From JABSQH01 sp039177505 (GTDB taxonomy: Bacteria > Actinomycetota > Acidimicrobiia > Acidimicrobiales > Ilumatobacteraceae), in contig JBCDFR010000008.1 in the NCBI GenBank assembly GCA_039177505.1, positions 24,906-88,905 of the forward strand: a DNA stretch of 64,000 nt, given 5' to 3'. This document shows positions 1 through 9,430 of the stretch, in pieces. Position 1 is the stretch's first letter, and every line of letters starts with the position of its first letter. A program made the position numbers and the translations under genes. Below the pieces are notes generated by a model, which ran no database searches, was not told the DNA's origin, and saw only the letters and a program-made list of their open reading frames with translations.

Positions 1-1625
1 AACTCGCCCGACGGCGAGCCACCCTGACCAAACGTCGTGAGATACCAGCCCGGTGTGGGCAGCGTCTCGCCCCGCTCGACGGCGAGCTGCGGGAAGTCCG
101 CTGGCAGGCAGCGGAAGCCGTAGCTGCGCACGTCGTTGCCACGCCGCAACACCACGGTGGCGAGTTCGTCGACCCTCAACGGCACCGTCACCGCCGCGCC
201 GTCGGTGTCGACGGGATCGCCATCGACGAAGGCGCGTGCGCCAGGCAGTGGGTCGACATCGATCGTGACCGCAGAGGTGCTGTTGTTGCAGGCAATCCCG
301 TAGTCCAGACCATCGGGCCGATAGGGCGGCCACACCGTCTCGTCGAACGCCAGCCGTTCGGCGAGGCTCCCGGCGGGCGCAGCCATCACGCCGACCAGGT
401 CGACGACAACATGCGTCCGGCGGTGGGCGTAGATACACACGGTGCCGGTGTCGGAGAGTTCGACAGGGACGAGATTGCTGACCGACGCGGCGTCGGCGAA
501 GTTCAGGTTCGACACCTCAGGCACCTGCGGATCGCACGGGAACACACGGAGGTGACCCGGTTGCTCACCGTCGGTGGCCACGACGTTGAGCAACACAGCA
601 CTGGCCTCGCCTGCTGCGGGATGTCCGGCGACGGGGTTCAGGATGCGCACCTCACCGGCGTCGAGCTTGCCGGTCGGCCCGCCCGTCCCATTACGCGTGT
701 CGACGAGTCGATCGCCGACGAGCGTCTGCAGCGCAGGGGTCGGGCCGAAGTCGGGACGCGGCGCGTAGTACCCCATCACGTCGATCACGACATGGACGAA
801 TCGGTTCGACTGCACGCAGAGTTGTCCGCCGGGCCCGCCGATTCCGACGACAACGGCGGAGGCGCGCGACTCGCCCGCGAGGAAGTTGAGCGCAGACGTG
901 TCCGGCGGTGCTTGTCCGCACGGGTACACCTGCAGGAATCCACGCTGGTCAGCACCCGTGACGGTCGCGTTGACGAGCACGGCGGTGGCGTCGGCAGGCA
1001 CGTAGATGTCGCCGAGGGGGATCGCTCGGATATTGAACGGCGGCAGGCGGATGCCGAGCGTTTCTCGGGTGTCGTCGGCGCGCACCGGCGCGATCGACGA
1101 GAACGACGTGTCGGCGGTGCCCCACCAGCCCGTGACGTCGACGATCAGATGAGAGTCGCGCTGCGCGAACACGCAGACAGCACCGCTCGGATCAAGGGTC
1201 GCAACGACCAGGTTCGGCGTGGCGATGCCGTCGCCTCGGGCGTTGAGGTTCGACGAAGACGGTCGTCCGCTGGCGCACGGAAAGACCGTGTAGAACCCAC
1301 GTTGATCGGCAATGGCCGTGAGCGACACGGCCGCCGCAGCCGCTCCGGCGGGAACATCGCCGACACCGAACCGGAGTCGCAGCGTGCACCCGGACGGCAC
1401 CATCTCGTCGACACCGCCCGTACCGTTGCGCGTGTCGACGAACCGCTTGGGCGCAATGGTGGTGAATCCGTCGAGTGTCGGACCCGCCGCCGCAGCGGGC
1501 GCGGTCGGCCCGCCGCAGAACACGTCGGCGGCTGGCGCTGCCGACACCGTCGCCGGACCCGAGCCAACCAGCACGGCTCCCACCGCGACCGCCACCGCTG
1601 CCCCCCATGACACCCACCGTTTCAC
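1..1625 (-). CDS. Secreted surface protein with VDTRNGTGG repeats, cut by window edge
   Basis: The gene runs off the left edge, so about 541 codons are visible and the C-terminus is missing. A GTG start at 1625 gives a clean signal peptide (VKRWVSWGAAVAVAVGAVL, cleavage near VSAAPA). Three beta-rich modules of about 110 residues follow; the first and third carry RFVDTRNGTGG or RLVDTRNGTGG, and all end in blocks such as VDVTGWWG or IDVMGYYAP. After the third module comes a Cys-containing stretch and LPTPGWYLTT, which resembles the entry to the arylsulfotransferase fold; that assignment is inference because the diagnostic part lies outside the window. The protein is probably exported. Confidence is high for coding and low for enzymatic class. 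Confidence 0.75.
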   Translation of the reverse strand, partial: MKRWVSWGAAVAVAVGAVLVGSGPATVSAAPAADVFCGGPTAPAAAAGPTLDGFTTIAPKRFVDTRNGTGGVDEMVPSGCTLRLRFGVGDVPAGAAAAAVSLTAIADQRGFYTVFPCASGRPSSSNLNARGDGIATPNLVVATLDPSGAVCVFAQRDSHLIVDVTGWWGTADTSFSSIAPVRADDTRETLGIRLPPFNIRAIPLGDIYVPADATAVLVNATVTGADQRGFLQVYPCGQAPPDTSALNFLAGESRASAVVVGIGGPGGQLCVQSNRFVHVVIDVMGYYAPRPDFGPTPALQTLVGDRLVDTRNGTGGPTGKLDAGEVRILNPVAGHPAAGEASAVLLNVVATDGEQPGHLRVFPCDPQVPEVSNLNFADAASVSNLVPVELSDTGTVCIYAHRRTHVVVDLVGVMAAPAGSLAERLAFDETVWPPYRPDGLDYGIACNNSTSAVTIDVDPLPGARAFVDGDPVDTDGAAVTVPLRVDELATVVLRRGNDVRSYGFRCLPADFPQLAVERGETLPTPGWYLTTFGQGGSPSGE

Positions 1626-1699
1626 GCATCGCGACGCTAGCGACCCTGAGCCCCCCCCGGAGTAGCCGCGGCACCAACTCACGGAAAAACCGGGGATTC

Positions 1700-1716
1700 C
1701 GTGCGAAAAACGCACG
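1700..1716 (-). terminator. Short hairpin downstream of glnS
   Basis: CGTGCG and CGCACG form a 6-bp stem around five A (five U on the minus transcript). It lies 27 bp past the glnS stop codon. No U-run follows the stem, so a terminator role is only possible. Confidence 0.3.
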
Positions 1717-1742
1717 CCGCCGCGACAATTTCTGGGAGGGCG

Positions 1743-3443
1743 TCAGCGGTTCTGGCGCTTTTGGATGTTGGCCCACTCGTCGCGCAGGCCGACGGTGCGA
1801 TGGAACAGTGGCGCGCCATCGGCGGTGCGATCAGCAGCGAAGTAGCCGAGACGCTCGAACTGCACCACGTCACCCGATGACAGCTCGGCGAGCGACGGTT
1901 CGACCTTAGCGGCGAGCAGTTCTCGCGAGTCGAGGTCGAGATCGTCCATCGGATCGCCGGTCTGCGCGCCCGGCACCTCGGCGCTGAACAGTCGCTCGTA
2001 CAGTGCGACCGTCGCGTCGACCGCTTCTGCCGCCGACACCCAGTGCATCGTCGACTTCACCTTGCGCCCATCGGGTGACGACCCGCCACGGGTGTCGGGG
2101 TCATACGTCGCCCGCACCTCGACCACGTTGCCGTCGTCATCGGTGACGGCGTCGGTCGCCGTGACGAAGTAGGCGCCCCGCAGGCGGACCTCGCGCCCTG
2201 GCGTGAGGCGGTAGTACTTCGGCGGCGGGTCGAGCTTGAAGTCGTCGTGCTCGATGTACAACGCGCCGGAGAACGGCACCTTGCGAGTTCCCGCTTCGGG
2301 ATCTTCCGGGTTGTTCACCAGGTCGACGTACTCGACGACGGGGTTGCCGGCGTCGTCGGTCGGCCAGTTCGTGATCACGAGACGCAACGGTCTGAGCACG
2401 GCCAGCCGTCGCAGTGCGGTGCGGTTGAGCTCGGTTCGGACGAACGATTCGAGCAACTCGATCTCGTGGCGGCTGTTGGTGCGGGCGACGCCGATGAACT
2501 CGGTGAATTCGCGCAGCGCCGACGGCGGATACCCACGACGACGTAATGCCCGCAGCGTCGGCAGGCGCGGATCGTCCCAGCCGTCGACGACGTCATCTTC
2601 GACGAGCTGGGCGAGCTTGCGCTTCGACGTGACGGTGTGGGTCAGCTCCAGTCGTGCGAACTCGGTCTGTCGCGGCTGATCTGACGGCAGCAGAAGGTGC
2701 TCCAGAAACCAGTCGTACAACGGCCGGTGACTGTCGAACTCGAGCGTGCACAACGAGTGAGTGATCCCCTCGATAGCGTCACTTTGTCCGTGCGCCCAGT
2801 CGTAGGTCGGATAGATCGACCACTCGTCGCCCGTGCGGTAGTGGTGCCCATGGCGGATGCGGTACATGATCGGATCGCGCAGCTGCATATTCTCGTGCTG
2901 CATGTCGATCTTGGCCCGCAGCACCATGGCGTTGTCGGGGAACTCGCCGATGCGCATACGTCGCAGTAGATCGAGGCTCTCCGCCGCTGGTCGATCGCGG
3001 TACGGGCTCTCGACGCCGGGCTGCCCGTAGCCGCCTCGTTGCGCCGAGATCGTGTCGCCGTCTTGTTCGTCGACATACGCCAGCCCGGCCTCGACGAGAC
3101 TCTCGGCCCAAGCGTAGAGCTGCTCGAAGTAGTCGCTGGCGTACAGCGCGTTGCCTATCGGGGGGTAGCCGAACCAGGTGAGGTCTTCGATCGCCGCGTC
3201 GACGAACGCCATGTCTTCGGTGTCGGGGTTGGTGTCGTCGAATCGCAGATTGCAGGTGCCACCGAACTCCCGCGCCAACTCATTGTTCAGGCTGATCGCC
3301 TTGGCGTGGCCGATATGCAGGTATCCGTTGGGCTCCGGTGGGAACCGTGTGTGCACTCGTCCCCCGAACGTGTGCAGCTGCTGGTCGTCGGCGATCAGAT
3401 CGCGGATGAAGTTCCCAGCGGCATGGTCGGGGTCGGGGGCCAT
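1743..3443 (-). CDS. glnS: Glutaminyl-tRNA synthetase
   Basis: This class I aminoacyl-tRNA synthetase charges tRNA-Gln with glutamine in the cytoplasm. The 566 residues match the usual bacterial length. The HIGH signature is at residues 43-46 within PPEPNGYLHIGHAK, the GlnRS-typical RFDDTNP follows, and the KMSKS equivalent VTSKRKL lies near residue 270. The anticodon-binding beta barrels occupy the C-terminal 230 residues. Direct glutaminylation is patchy in actinobacteria, which often use GatCAB instead, so this gene is a lineage marker. The start lies 16 bp beyond the stop of the upstream phosphoketolase gene, on the same strand. Confidence 0.97.
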   Translation of the reverse strand: MAPDPDHAAGNFIRDLIADDQQLHTFGGRVHTRFPPEPNGYLHIGHAKAISLNNELAREFGGTCNLRFDDTNPDTEDMAFVDAAIEDLTWFGYPPIGNALYASDYFEQLYAWAESLVEAGLAYVDEQDGDTISAQRGGYGQPGVESPYRDRPAAESLDLLRRMRIGEFPDNAMVLRAKIDMQHENMQLRDPIMYRIRHGHHYRTGDEWSIYPTYDWAHGQSDAIEGITHSLCTLEFDSHRPLYDWFLEHLLLPSDQPRQTEFARLELTHTVTSKRKLAQLVEDDVVDGWDDPRLPTLRALRRRGYPPSALREFTEFIGVARTNSRHEIELLESFVRTELNRTALRRLAVLRPLRLVITNWPTDDAGNPVVEYVDLVNNPEDPEAGTRKVPFSGALYIEHDDFKLDPPPKYYRLTPGREVRLRGAYFVTATDAVTDDDGNVVEVRATYDPDTRGGSSPDGRKVKSTMHWVSAAEAVDATVALYERLFSAEVPGAQTGDPMDDLDLDSRELLAAKVEPSLAELSSGDVVQFERLGYFAADRTADGAPLFHRTVGLRDEWANIQKRQNR

Positions 3444-3459
3444 CGGGCAAGTATGGCGG

Positions 3460-5814
3460 CTACCCCCGCCAGGTCCAGTTGCGAATCTCGGGCATGTCCT
3501 CGCCGTGCTCGCGGGTGTACGTGTGGTGCCGGGTGCGCTCGTCGATCATCTGCTGTCGCACGAGCGCCGCCTTCGACCCCAACCCGGGCGTGCGGTCGAT
3601 CACGTCCATCACGAGGTGGAAGCGGTCGAGGTTGTTGCGCACCACCATGTCGAACGGCGTGGTCGTGGTGCCTTCTTCGATGTAGCCCCGCACGTGCATG
3701 CTGTCGTGACCGTTGCGCCGATACGTCAACCGGTGGATCAACCACGGATACCCGTGGTAGGCGAAGATGAGCGGCACGTCGGGCGGGAAGATCGTGTCGA
3801 ACTCGCTCGTGCCGAGCCCGTGCGGATGTTCGTCCTCTTCCACGAGGCGCATCAGATCGACCACGTTGACCACGCGCACCTTCAGCTCGGGGATGTGTTC
3901 ACGGAGGATTTGAGCCGCGGCGATCGTCTCCAGGGTCGGGATGTCACCCGCGCAGGCGAGTACCACTTCGGGGTCGCCGTCGTCGTTGCTCGCCCAGTCC
4001 CAGATGCCGATCCCTCGCGTGCAGTGCAAGACGGCCTCGTCCATCGTCAACCAGTTCATCGACGGCTGCTTGCCCGAGACGATCACGTTCACGTAGTCGA
4101 CGCTCGACAGACAGTGGTCGGCGACCGACAGCAAGCAGTTGGTGTCCGGCGGGAAATACACGCGGACGACCTCGGCCTTCTTGTTCACCACGTGGTCGAC
4201 GAAGCCGGGGTCCTGGTGTGAGAAACCGTTGTGGTCCTGGCGCCACACATGCGAGGTGAGCAGGTAGTTGAGCGAGCTGATCGGTTCGCGCCAGCCGAGC
4301 GACCGGGTGACCTTGAGCCACTTGGCGTGCTGATTGAACATCGAGTCGATGATGTGGATGAACGCCTCGTAGCACGAGAACAGCCCGTGACGACCGGTGA
4401 GCAGATACCCCTCGAGCCATCCCTGACACTGGTGCTCGGACAGCATCTCCATGACTCGACCGTCGGGCTCGAGGGCGATGTCGGTGTCGAGTTGTTCGAG
4501 TTGCCACGTCTTGCCGCTCACCTCGTACACCGCGTCGAGGCGGTTACTGGCCGTTTCGTCGGGGCCGAACAGACGGAAGTTCTGCCGGTCGGCGTTGGCC
4601 TCCATCACGTCGCGCAACAGCCGACCGAGCACGCGCGTCGGTTCGGACGTCTCACGGCCCGGCTGGTCGACGGCGACCCCGTAGTGACGGAAGTCGGGGA
4701 TCTCCAGCGCCACTCGCAGCTTGCCGCCGTTGGCGTGCGGGTTGGATCCCAGACGGCGGTCGCCATGTGGCAACCACGACGTGATCGCGTCGACCGGAGC
4801 ACCGCCGTGGTCGAAGAGTTCCTCCGGCCGGTAGCGCTTCATCCACTCTTCGAGCATCTGCAGGTGCTCGGGGTTCTCGCGCACCCCGGCAAGCGGTACT
4901 TGGTGGGCCCGCCACGTATCCTCGACTTGCACGCCGTCGACGATCTTCGGGCCGGTCCAGCCCTTCGGCGTGCGCATCACGATCATCGGCCACGGCTGAT
5001 CGGGCGTCGTCTGCGAGCCGCTGGATTTGATGTCGGCGATCTTGTCGAGACACGTGTCGAGCACGGCGGCCATCTGTTGATGCACGGCCTCGGGGTCGTC
5101 GCCCGACACCCAGTGTGGTTCCCAGCCCGTCGCCCGCATGTACTGCTCCAAGCGCTCGTCGCCGATGCGTGCGAGCACGGTCGGGTTGGCGATCTTGTAT
5201 CCGTTGAGGGCGAGGATCGGCAGCACCGCACCGTCGCGCTGAGGATTGAGGAACGCGCTGCTCATCCAGCTGGTCGACAGCGGGCCGGTCTCGGCCTCGC
5301 CATCGCCGATCACACATGCGACGACGAGGTCCGGATTGTCGAGGGCGGCGCCGGTGGCGTGCGACAGCGAGTACCCGAGTTCACCGCCCTCGTGGATCGA
5401 CCCCGGCGTCTCGGGAGCGTGATGGCTCGGAATCCCGCCGGGGAACGAGAACTGCTTGAACAACCGCTGCATCCCCCGCTCGTGGACACCGATGTTCGGA
5501 TACACCTCGCTGTAGGTGCCCTCGAGCCATGTGCACGCGACCATCGCAGGTCCGCCGTGACCTGGCCCGGCGATCATCACCATGGCCTGGTCGCGATCGA
5601 CGATCGCCCGATTGAGGTGCGTGTACACGAGGTTCAGCCCCGGCGTGGTGCCGAAGTGGCCGAGCAGGCGCGGCTTGATGTGTTCGACAGTGAGCGGTTC
5701 TCGAAGCAACGGATTGTCGAGCAAGTAGATCTGGCCGACGGCGAGATAGTTCGCCGCACGCCAGTGCGCGTCGATCTGAGCGAGTCGATCGGAGGAAAGC
5801 GGAGTCGCAGGCAC
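3460..5814 (-). CDS. xfp: Phosphoketolase (xylulose-5-P/fructose-6-P)
   Basis: This thiamine-diphosphate enzyme cleaves xylulose-5-phosphate or fructose-6-phosphate with phosphate to acetyl-phosphate and glyceraldehyde-3-P or erythrose-4-P. The 784 residues equal the XFP family length. The TPP/Mg motif GDGEAETGPLSTSW is near residue 170, and GGIPSHHAPETPGS and LALNGYKIANPT are family hallmarks. Acetyl-phosphate made here can be converted to acetate and ATP by the acetate kinase at 23500-24615, which is not co-transcribed. The gene is divergent from the MFS exporter across a 155-bp spacer holding a short tandem repeat. Confidence 0.97.
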   Translation of the reverse strand: MPATPLSSDRLAQIDAHWRAANYLAVGQIYLLDNPLLREPLTVEHIKPRLLGHFGTTPGLNLVYTHLNRAIVDRDQAMVMIAGPGHGGPAMVACTWLEGTYSEVYPNIGVHERGMQRLFKQFSFPGGIPSHHAPETPGSIHEGGELGYSLSHATGAALDNPDLVVACVIGDGEAETGPLSTSWMSSAFLNPQRDGAVLPILALNGYKIANPTVLARIGDERLEQYMRATGWEPHWVSGDDPEAVHQQMAAVLDTCLDKIADIKSSGSQTTPDQPWPMIVMRTPKGWTGPKIVDGVQVEDTWRAHQVPLAGVRENPEHLQMLEEWMKRYRPEELFDHGGAPVDAITSWLPHGDRRLGSNPHANGGKLRVALEIPDFRHYGVAVDQPGRETSEPTRVLGRLLRDVMEANADRQNFRLFGPDETASNRLDAVYEVSGKTWQLEQLDTDIALEPDGRVMEMLSEHQCQGWLEGYLLTGRHGLFSCYEAFIHIIDSMFNQHAKWLKVTRSLGWREPISSLNYLLTSHVWRQDHNGFSHQDPGFVDHVVNKKAEVVRVYFPPDTNCLLSVADHCLSSVDYVNVIVSGKQPSMNWLTMDEAVLHCTRGIGIWDWASNDDGDPEVVLACAGDIPTLETIAAAQILREHIPELKVRVVNVVDLMRLVEEDEHPHGLGTSEFDTIFPPDVPLIFAYHGYPWLIHRLTYRRNGHDSMHVRGYIEEGTTTTPFDMVVRNNLDRFHLVMDVIDRTPGLGSKAALVRQQMIDERTRHHTYTREHGEDMPEIRNWTWRG

Positions 5815-5918
5815 GTACCGATCGTCGCACCGATCGGCTGCGTCGGCAATCGGGACTTCAGGCCCTTTTCTCTCTCCACCGAGACGCCGTTCACTACGCT
5901 CCGGCCATCGACGACGAA

Positions 5919-5951
5919 GAACTCAACAGCCAAGACGAACTCAACAGCCAA
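5919..5951. repeat. Tandem 15-bp repeat, 18-bp period
   Basis: GAACTCAACAGCCAA occurs at 5919-5933 and again at 5937-5951, between the divergent xfp and MFS genes and just before the MFS start. Two copies only; no known role. Confidence 0.7.
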
Positions 5952-5969
5952 ACCGCCACGAAGAGCGGA

Positions 5970-7550
5970 GTGCCGAACCGGGCCGGGGTCGTGCTCGCAA
6001 CGCTGATCCTGGTCGCCGGTGTCGCCAACCTCAACCTGTCGGTGGCCAACGTCGCCCTGCCCGACATCGGACTGCACTTCGGTTCGAGCCAGACCTCGCT
6101 CGATCTTGTCGCCGTCGGTTTCTCGCTCGGCCTCGCCGGCTCGGTGCTGTACCTCGGGGCCGTCGGCGACCGCTACGGGCGCAAGTTACTGATCCTCGTC
6201 GGGATGGCACTCTCGATCCCGGCATCGCTGGTCGCCGGATTCGCCACGAGCGACACGATGTTGATCGTCGGCCGAGTGATCGGGGGCGTCGCAGCCGGCA
6301 TGGCCTTCCCGACGACACTCGCGCTGATCACCGCACTGTGGTCCGGCCCTGCCCGCACCAAGGCCATTGCCACCTGGTCGGCCTTGGGTGGTGCGCTCGC
6401 GGCGCTCGGCCCGCTGCTGTCGGGGTGGCTCCTCGAGAACTTCTATTGGGGCTCGGTGTTCCTCATCACCGTGCCGCTGTCGGGGCTTGCGTTCATGCTC
6501 GCTCTGGCGATCGTTCCCGCCCACGTCAACGAGACGACCAATCCGGTCGATCATCTCGGCGGTCTGATCTCGATCGTGTTTGTTGGCGCCTTGGTGTTGT
6601 CGATCAACTTCGCCGGCGTCTCCGAGCTACGCAGCACGGCGCTCGCCGCTGGCGCCATCATGGTGATCGCGCTCGTGGCGTTCATCATGCAAGAGCGTCG
6701 GGCGAGGTTCCCGTTGTACGACCTCGAGGTTGCCTCGCGGCGGGTCTTCTGGGTCGCCGCGCTCGCCGGGATCATCGTGTTCGGATCGCTGATGGGCGCG
6801 ATGTTCGTCGGGCAGCAGTACCTGCAGAACGTCCTCGGCTACTCGCCACTCGAAGCGGGCGCAGCAATCCTGCCGGCCGTGGTGCTCATGGTTCCTTCGG
6901 CTCCGATATCGGCGCGCATGGTCGGCCGGTTCGGGGCACGATTGACGCTGCTCACCGGCTACGTGTTCTGCTTTTTCAGCTTCTCGCTGATGCTCTTGCT
7001 GTGGGACGAGGGAGCGTCGTATTGGGCAGTCGCACCGGCGTACGTCTGCATCGGAATCGGCGTCGGCTTGGCGGGCACTCCTGCGTCGAACTCGTTGACC
7101 GGGTCGGTACCAGTCGAGCGGGCGGGTATGGCGTCGGGCACCGCCGATCTGCAGCGCGATCTCGGCGGCGCCGCGATGCAGTCGGTGATGGGTGCGCTCC
7201 TCACGGCGGGCTACGGCGCAGCGATCGCCGCCGACGTCGCCGACGCGCCTCCGGAGCTGCAGAACCAGGTGACCAACGACATCGCCCGGGAACTCGAAAG
7301 CAGTTTCGCAGCAGCGGAACTCACCGCCGAGCGGGTGCCGATCTTCTCCGATCAGATCGTCGCCGCGGCGCGAGTGGCCTTCATCGATGGCGCGAACAAC
7401 GCCTATCTCGCGGGCTGTACGGCAATCGTGATCGGCTTCGTGCTGGTAGCGACGGTGTTCCCGCGCCACGACCGCGAGCGCGAACTGCTCGCCGAGTACG
7501 AAGCCGCCGACGAGGCCGCTCGGTCGGGCCAGTCCATCGTCGCGCCGTGA
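5970..7550 (+). CDS. MFS multidrug-type exporter (14-TM, DHA2-like)
   Basis: This is a 526-residue membrane protein with about 14 hydrophobic segments, as in the EmrB/QacA (DHA2) group of proton-coupled efflux pumps. The motif-A-like GAVGDRYGRKLL loop lies between TM2 and TM3, near residues 68-79, and TM1 begins at VLATLILVAGVANLNLSVANVALPD. A GTG start at 5970 is chosen because TM1 follows directly. The stop overlaps the next start (GTGA at 7547-7550), so it is translationally coupled to the glycosidase-like gene. The substrate cannot be told from sequence. Confidence 0.9.
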   Translation: MPNRAGVVLATLILVAGVANLNLSVANVALPDIGLHFGSSQTSLDLVAVGFSLGLAGSVLYLGAVGDRYGRKLLILVGMALSIPASLVAGFATSDTMLIVGRVIGGVAAGMAFPTTLALITALWSGPARTKAIATWSALGGALAALGPLLSGWLLENFYWGSVFLITVPLSGLAFMLALAIVPAHVNETTNPVDHLGGLISIVFVGALVLSINFAGVSELRSTALAAGAIMVIALVAFIMQERRARFPLYDLEVASRRVFWVAALAGIIVFGSLMGAMFVGQQYLQNVLGYSPLEAGAAILPAVVLMVPSAPISARMVGRFGARLTLLTGYVFCFFSFSLMLLLWDEGASYWAVAPAYVCIGIGVGLAGTPASNSLTGSVPVERAGMASGTADLQRDLGGAAMQSVMGALLTAGYGAAIAADVADAPPELQNQVTNDIARELESSFAAAELTAERVPIFSDQIVAAARVAFIDGANNAYLAGCTAIVIGFVLVATVFPRHDRERELLAEYEAADEAARSGQSIVAP

Positions 7551-9430
7551 GCACCCGCATCGTCGCGTACGACGACGGCGTCGCCGACCGCGTGGCGATC
7601 GACGAGGACGGCACCGACAACCACTGCGTGTTCACCCTGCGCGCAATCGACGATCTGAGCGATCTCGCCACCGATCGATACTCGCGCCCTTCGGTCGCCA
7701 TCGAGTTGACGCCGATGGATCTCCTGGGTTCCGCTGCACAACACGTCGAGCTGCTCGGGTTCGCCTTCACACAGTTCGCCATGCCCGTGCTGGCCGACGA
7801 ACAGCTTGACTTCGACTTTCATCCCGTGCCGAACCTGCGTTCACCGCGAGCGATGCTGCCGCTGATCGTTCGTGGTGGGGGACGCGCCGCACTACTCGCA
7901 CCAGTCGCAGGCGCGCACGAACAGATCATCTCGGCACGCGACGGCCAGCTGCTCTGGGGATGGCACGGTGACCTCGACGAGATCGAGCACGGTCACTCCA
8001 CATCCGTGCATCTGTATCGGGGGGCGTCGGTCGCGGAGCTACTCGATCGTTGGCGAGTCGACCTGGCACCCGTCGAGCATCGACCGATCGACGACAACCC
8101 GGCACTCGGGAACCTGGCCTACTGGACCGACAACGGGGCCGCATACTGGTATCGCACCGAGAACGGGCGATCGATCGGCGAGTCGGTCGTCGACGTGGTG
8201 AACGATCTGCGGGCCAGCAACGTCCCGGTGACCGGCGTAGAACTCGACTCCTGGTTCTACCCGCACGAGAGACCGCGACAGATCACCGAGATCGCCTACC
8301 CCGACGACGTGCCGCCGACGGGAGCGATGACGTGGACGCCGCGCGACGATGCGTTTCCCGGCGTCGCCGATGGCGACGGAGTCGGTTGGCTGGCCGAAAA
8401 ACTCGGACACCCGCCGTTGATCCTCCACGCGCGCCACATCTCGCCCAGTTCTCCCTACATCACCAACGTCGACGAATGGTGGGTCGACGAGTTCGCTGCC
8501 GCACCGGTCGACCCGCAGTTCTTCCGTCGGTGGTTCGAGGACGCTCGCCGCTGGGGCACCACCTGCATCGAACAGGACTGGATGCAGGTGTTCTGGTTCG
8601 CGGTGCGCGAGCTGCGCCGACACCCTGGGCGCGCCGCGCAGTGGCAGCGAACACTCAATCGGCTCGCCGCCGAGTACGACGTCGATCTGTTGTGGTGTAT
8701 GGCGACCCCGGCCGACATGATCGAGGCGTCACAACTCGATCGAGTCGCGGCGATCCGCACGAGCGACGACTATCGATTCACCACCGACCCCGCGCTGCTG
8801 TGGACATGGTTCCTCACCGTCAATCGTCTCGCCGAGCCACTCGGGCTGGCGCCGTTCAAGGACTGCTTCTTCTCCAATCCTAAGATCGCCGACGACGACG
8901 ATGCGATCGATGGTGATCGCCACGCCGAGGTCGAGGCACTGCTGTCGGCACTCGGCGCCGGGCCGGTGGGCATCGGCGATCGCATCGGTTGCACCGACCG
9001 CGAGATCGTGATGCGGACCTGCGACGACGCAGGACGCCTGCTCCGCCCCGACCGACCGATTGCACTGATCGACGATTGTCTCTTCGGGGCGCCAGCACGT
9101 GGCGACCGGTTGGCATGGGCTTCGACCGACATCACGGTGGAGGGTCGTACGTGGACCTACGTCGTGGCGCTAAACACCGCCCAGACGTCGGTCGACGACA
9201 CGTTGACACTGGCCGAGATCGGCGTCACCGAGCCGCGCTACCTCTATGACTGGCGCACCGGGGAGGGCTCGATCGGAGCGGAGATCCCGGCTCGGCTCAT
9301 GCCCCGTGATTGGTCGCTGTTCGTCTGTTGCCCGCTCGGCGGGGCGACCGCGACGGTTGGCGACCCCACGAAGTACGCGACCATGGCTGCGGCTCCCGAA
9401 CGGTGGGAACGCCGCACCCTCCGCTCATGA
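7547..9430 (+). CDS. Glycoside-hydrolase-like protein (GH31/GH36-type barrel)
   Basis: The protein has 627 residues from a GTG start overlapping the upstream stop. A beta-rich N-terminal half is followed by a TIM-barrel-like segment beginning at NLAYWTDNGAAYWY, with VTGVELDSWFYP and TTCIEQDWMQVFW resembling barrel strands that carry acidic catalytic residues in clan GH-D/GH31 enzymes. It lacks a signal peptide, so it is likely cytoplasmic. Its stop overlaps the next start (ATGA). Assignment to a GH-D-like fold is by motif impression only; the substrate is unknown. Confidence 0.6.
   Translation: MSTRIVAYDDGVADRVAIDEDGTDNHCVFTLRAIDDLSDLATDRYSRPSVAIELTPMDLLGSAAQHVELLGFAFTQFAMPVLADEQLDFDFHPVPNLRSPRAMLPLIVRGGGRAALLAPVAGAHEQIISARDGQLLWGWHGDLDEIEHGHSTSVHLYRGASVAELLDRWRVDLAPVEHRPIDDNPALGNLAYWTDNGAAYWYRTENGRSIGESVVDVVNDLRASNVPVTGVELDSWFYPHERPRQITEIAYPDDVPPTGAMTWTPRDDAFPGVADGDGVGWLAEKLGHPPLILHARHISPSSPYITNVDEWWVDEFAAAPVDPQFFRRWFEDARRWGTTCIEQDWMQVFWFAVRELRRHPGRAAQWQRTLNRLAAEYDVDLLWCMATPADMIEASQLDRVAAIRTSDDYRFTTDPALLWTWFLTVNRLAEPLGLAPFKDCFFSNPKIADDDDAIDGDRHAEVEALLSALGAGPVGIGDRIGCTDREIVMRTCDDAGRLLRPDRPIALIDDCLFGAPARGDRLAWASTDITVEGRTWTYVVALNTAQTSVDDTLTLAEIGVTEPRYLYDWRTGEGSIGAEIPARLMPRDWSLFVCCPLGGATATVGDPTKYATMAAAPERWERRTLRS

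Noticed and set aside
4231..6006. 591-codon open frame on the plus strand opposite phosphoketolase
   Set aside because: It is antisense to a fully conserved enzyme; such long shadows are normal in high-GC DNA.
6338..7546. N-terminal extension of the glycosidase-like frame through the MFS gene
   Set aside because: The extension is out of frame with the MFS gene, and its Arg-rich sequence is a shadow; the GTG at 7547 is the real start.
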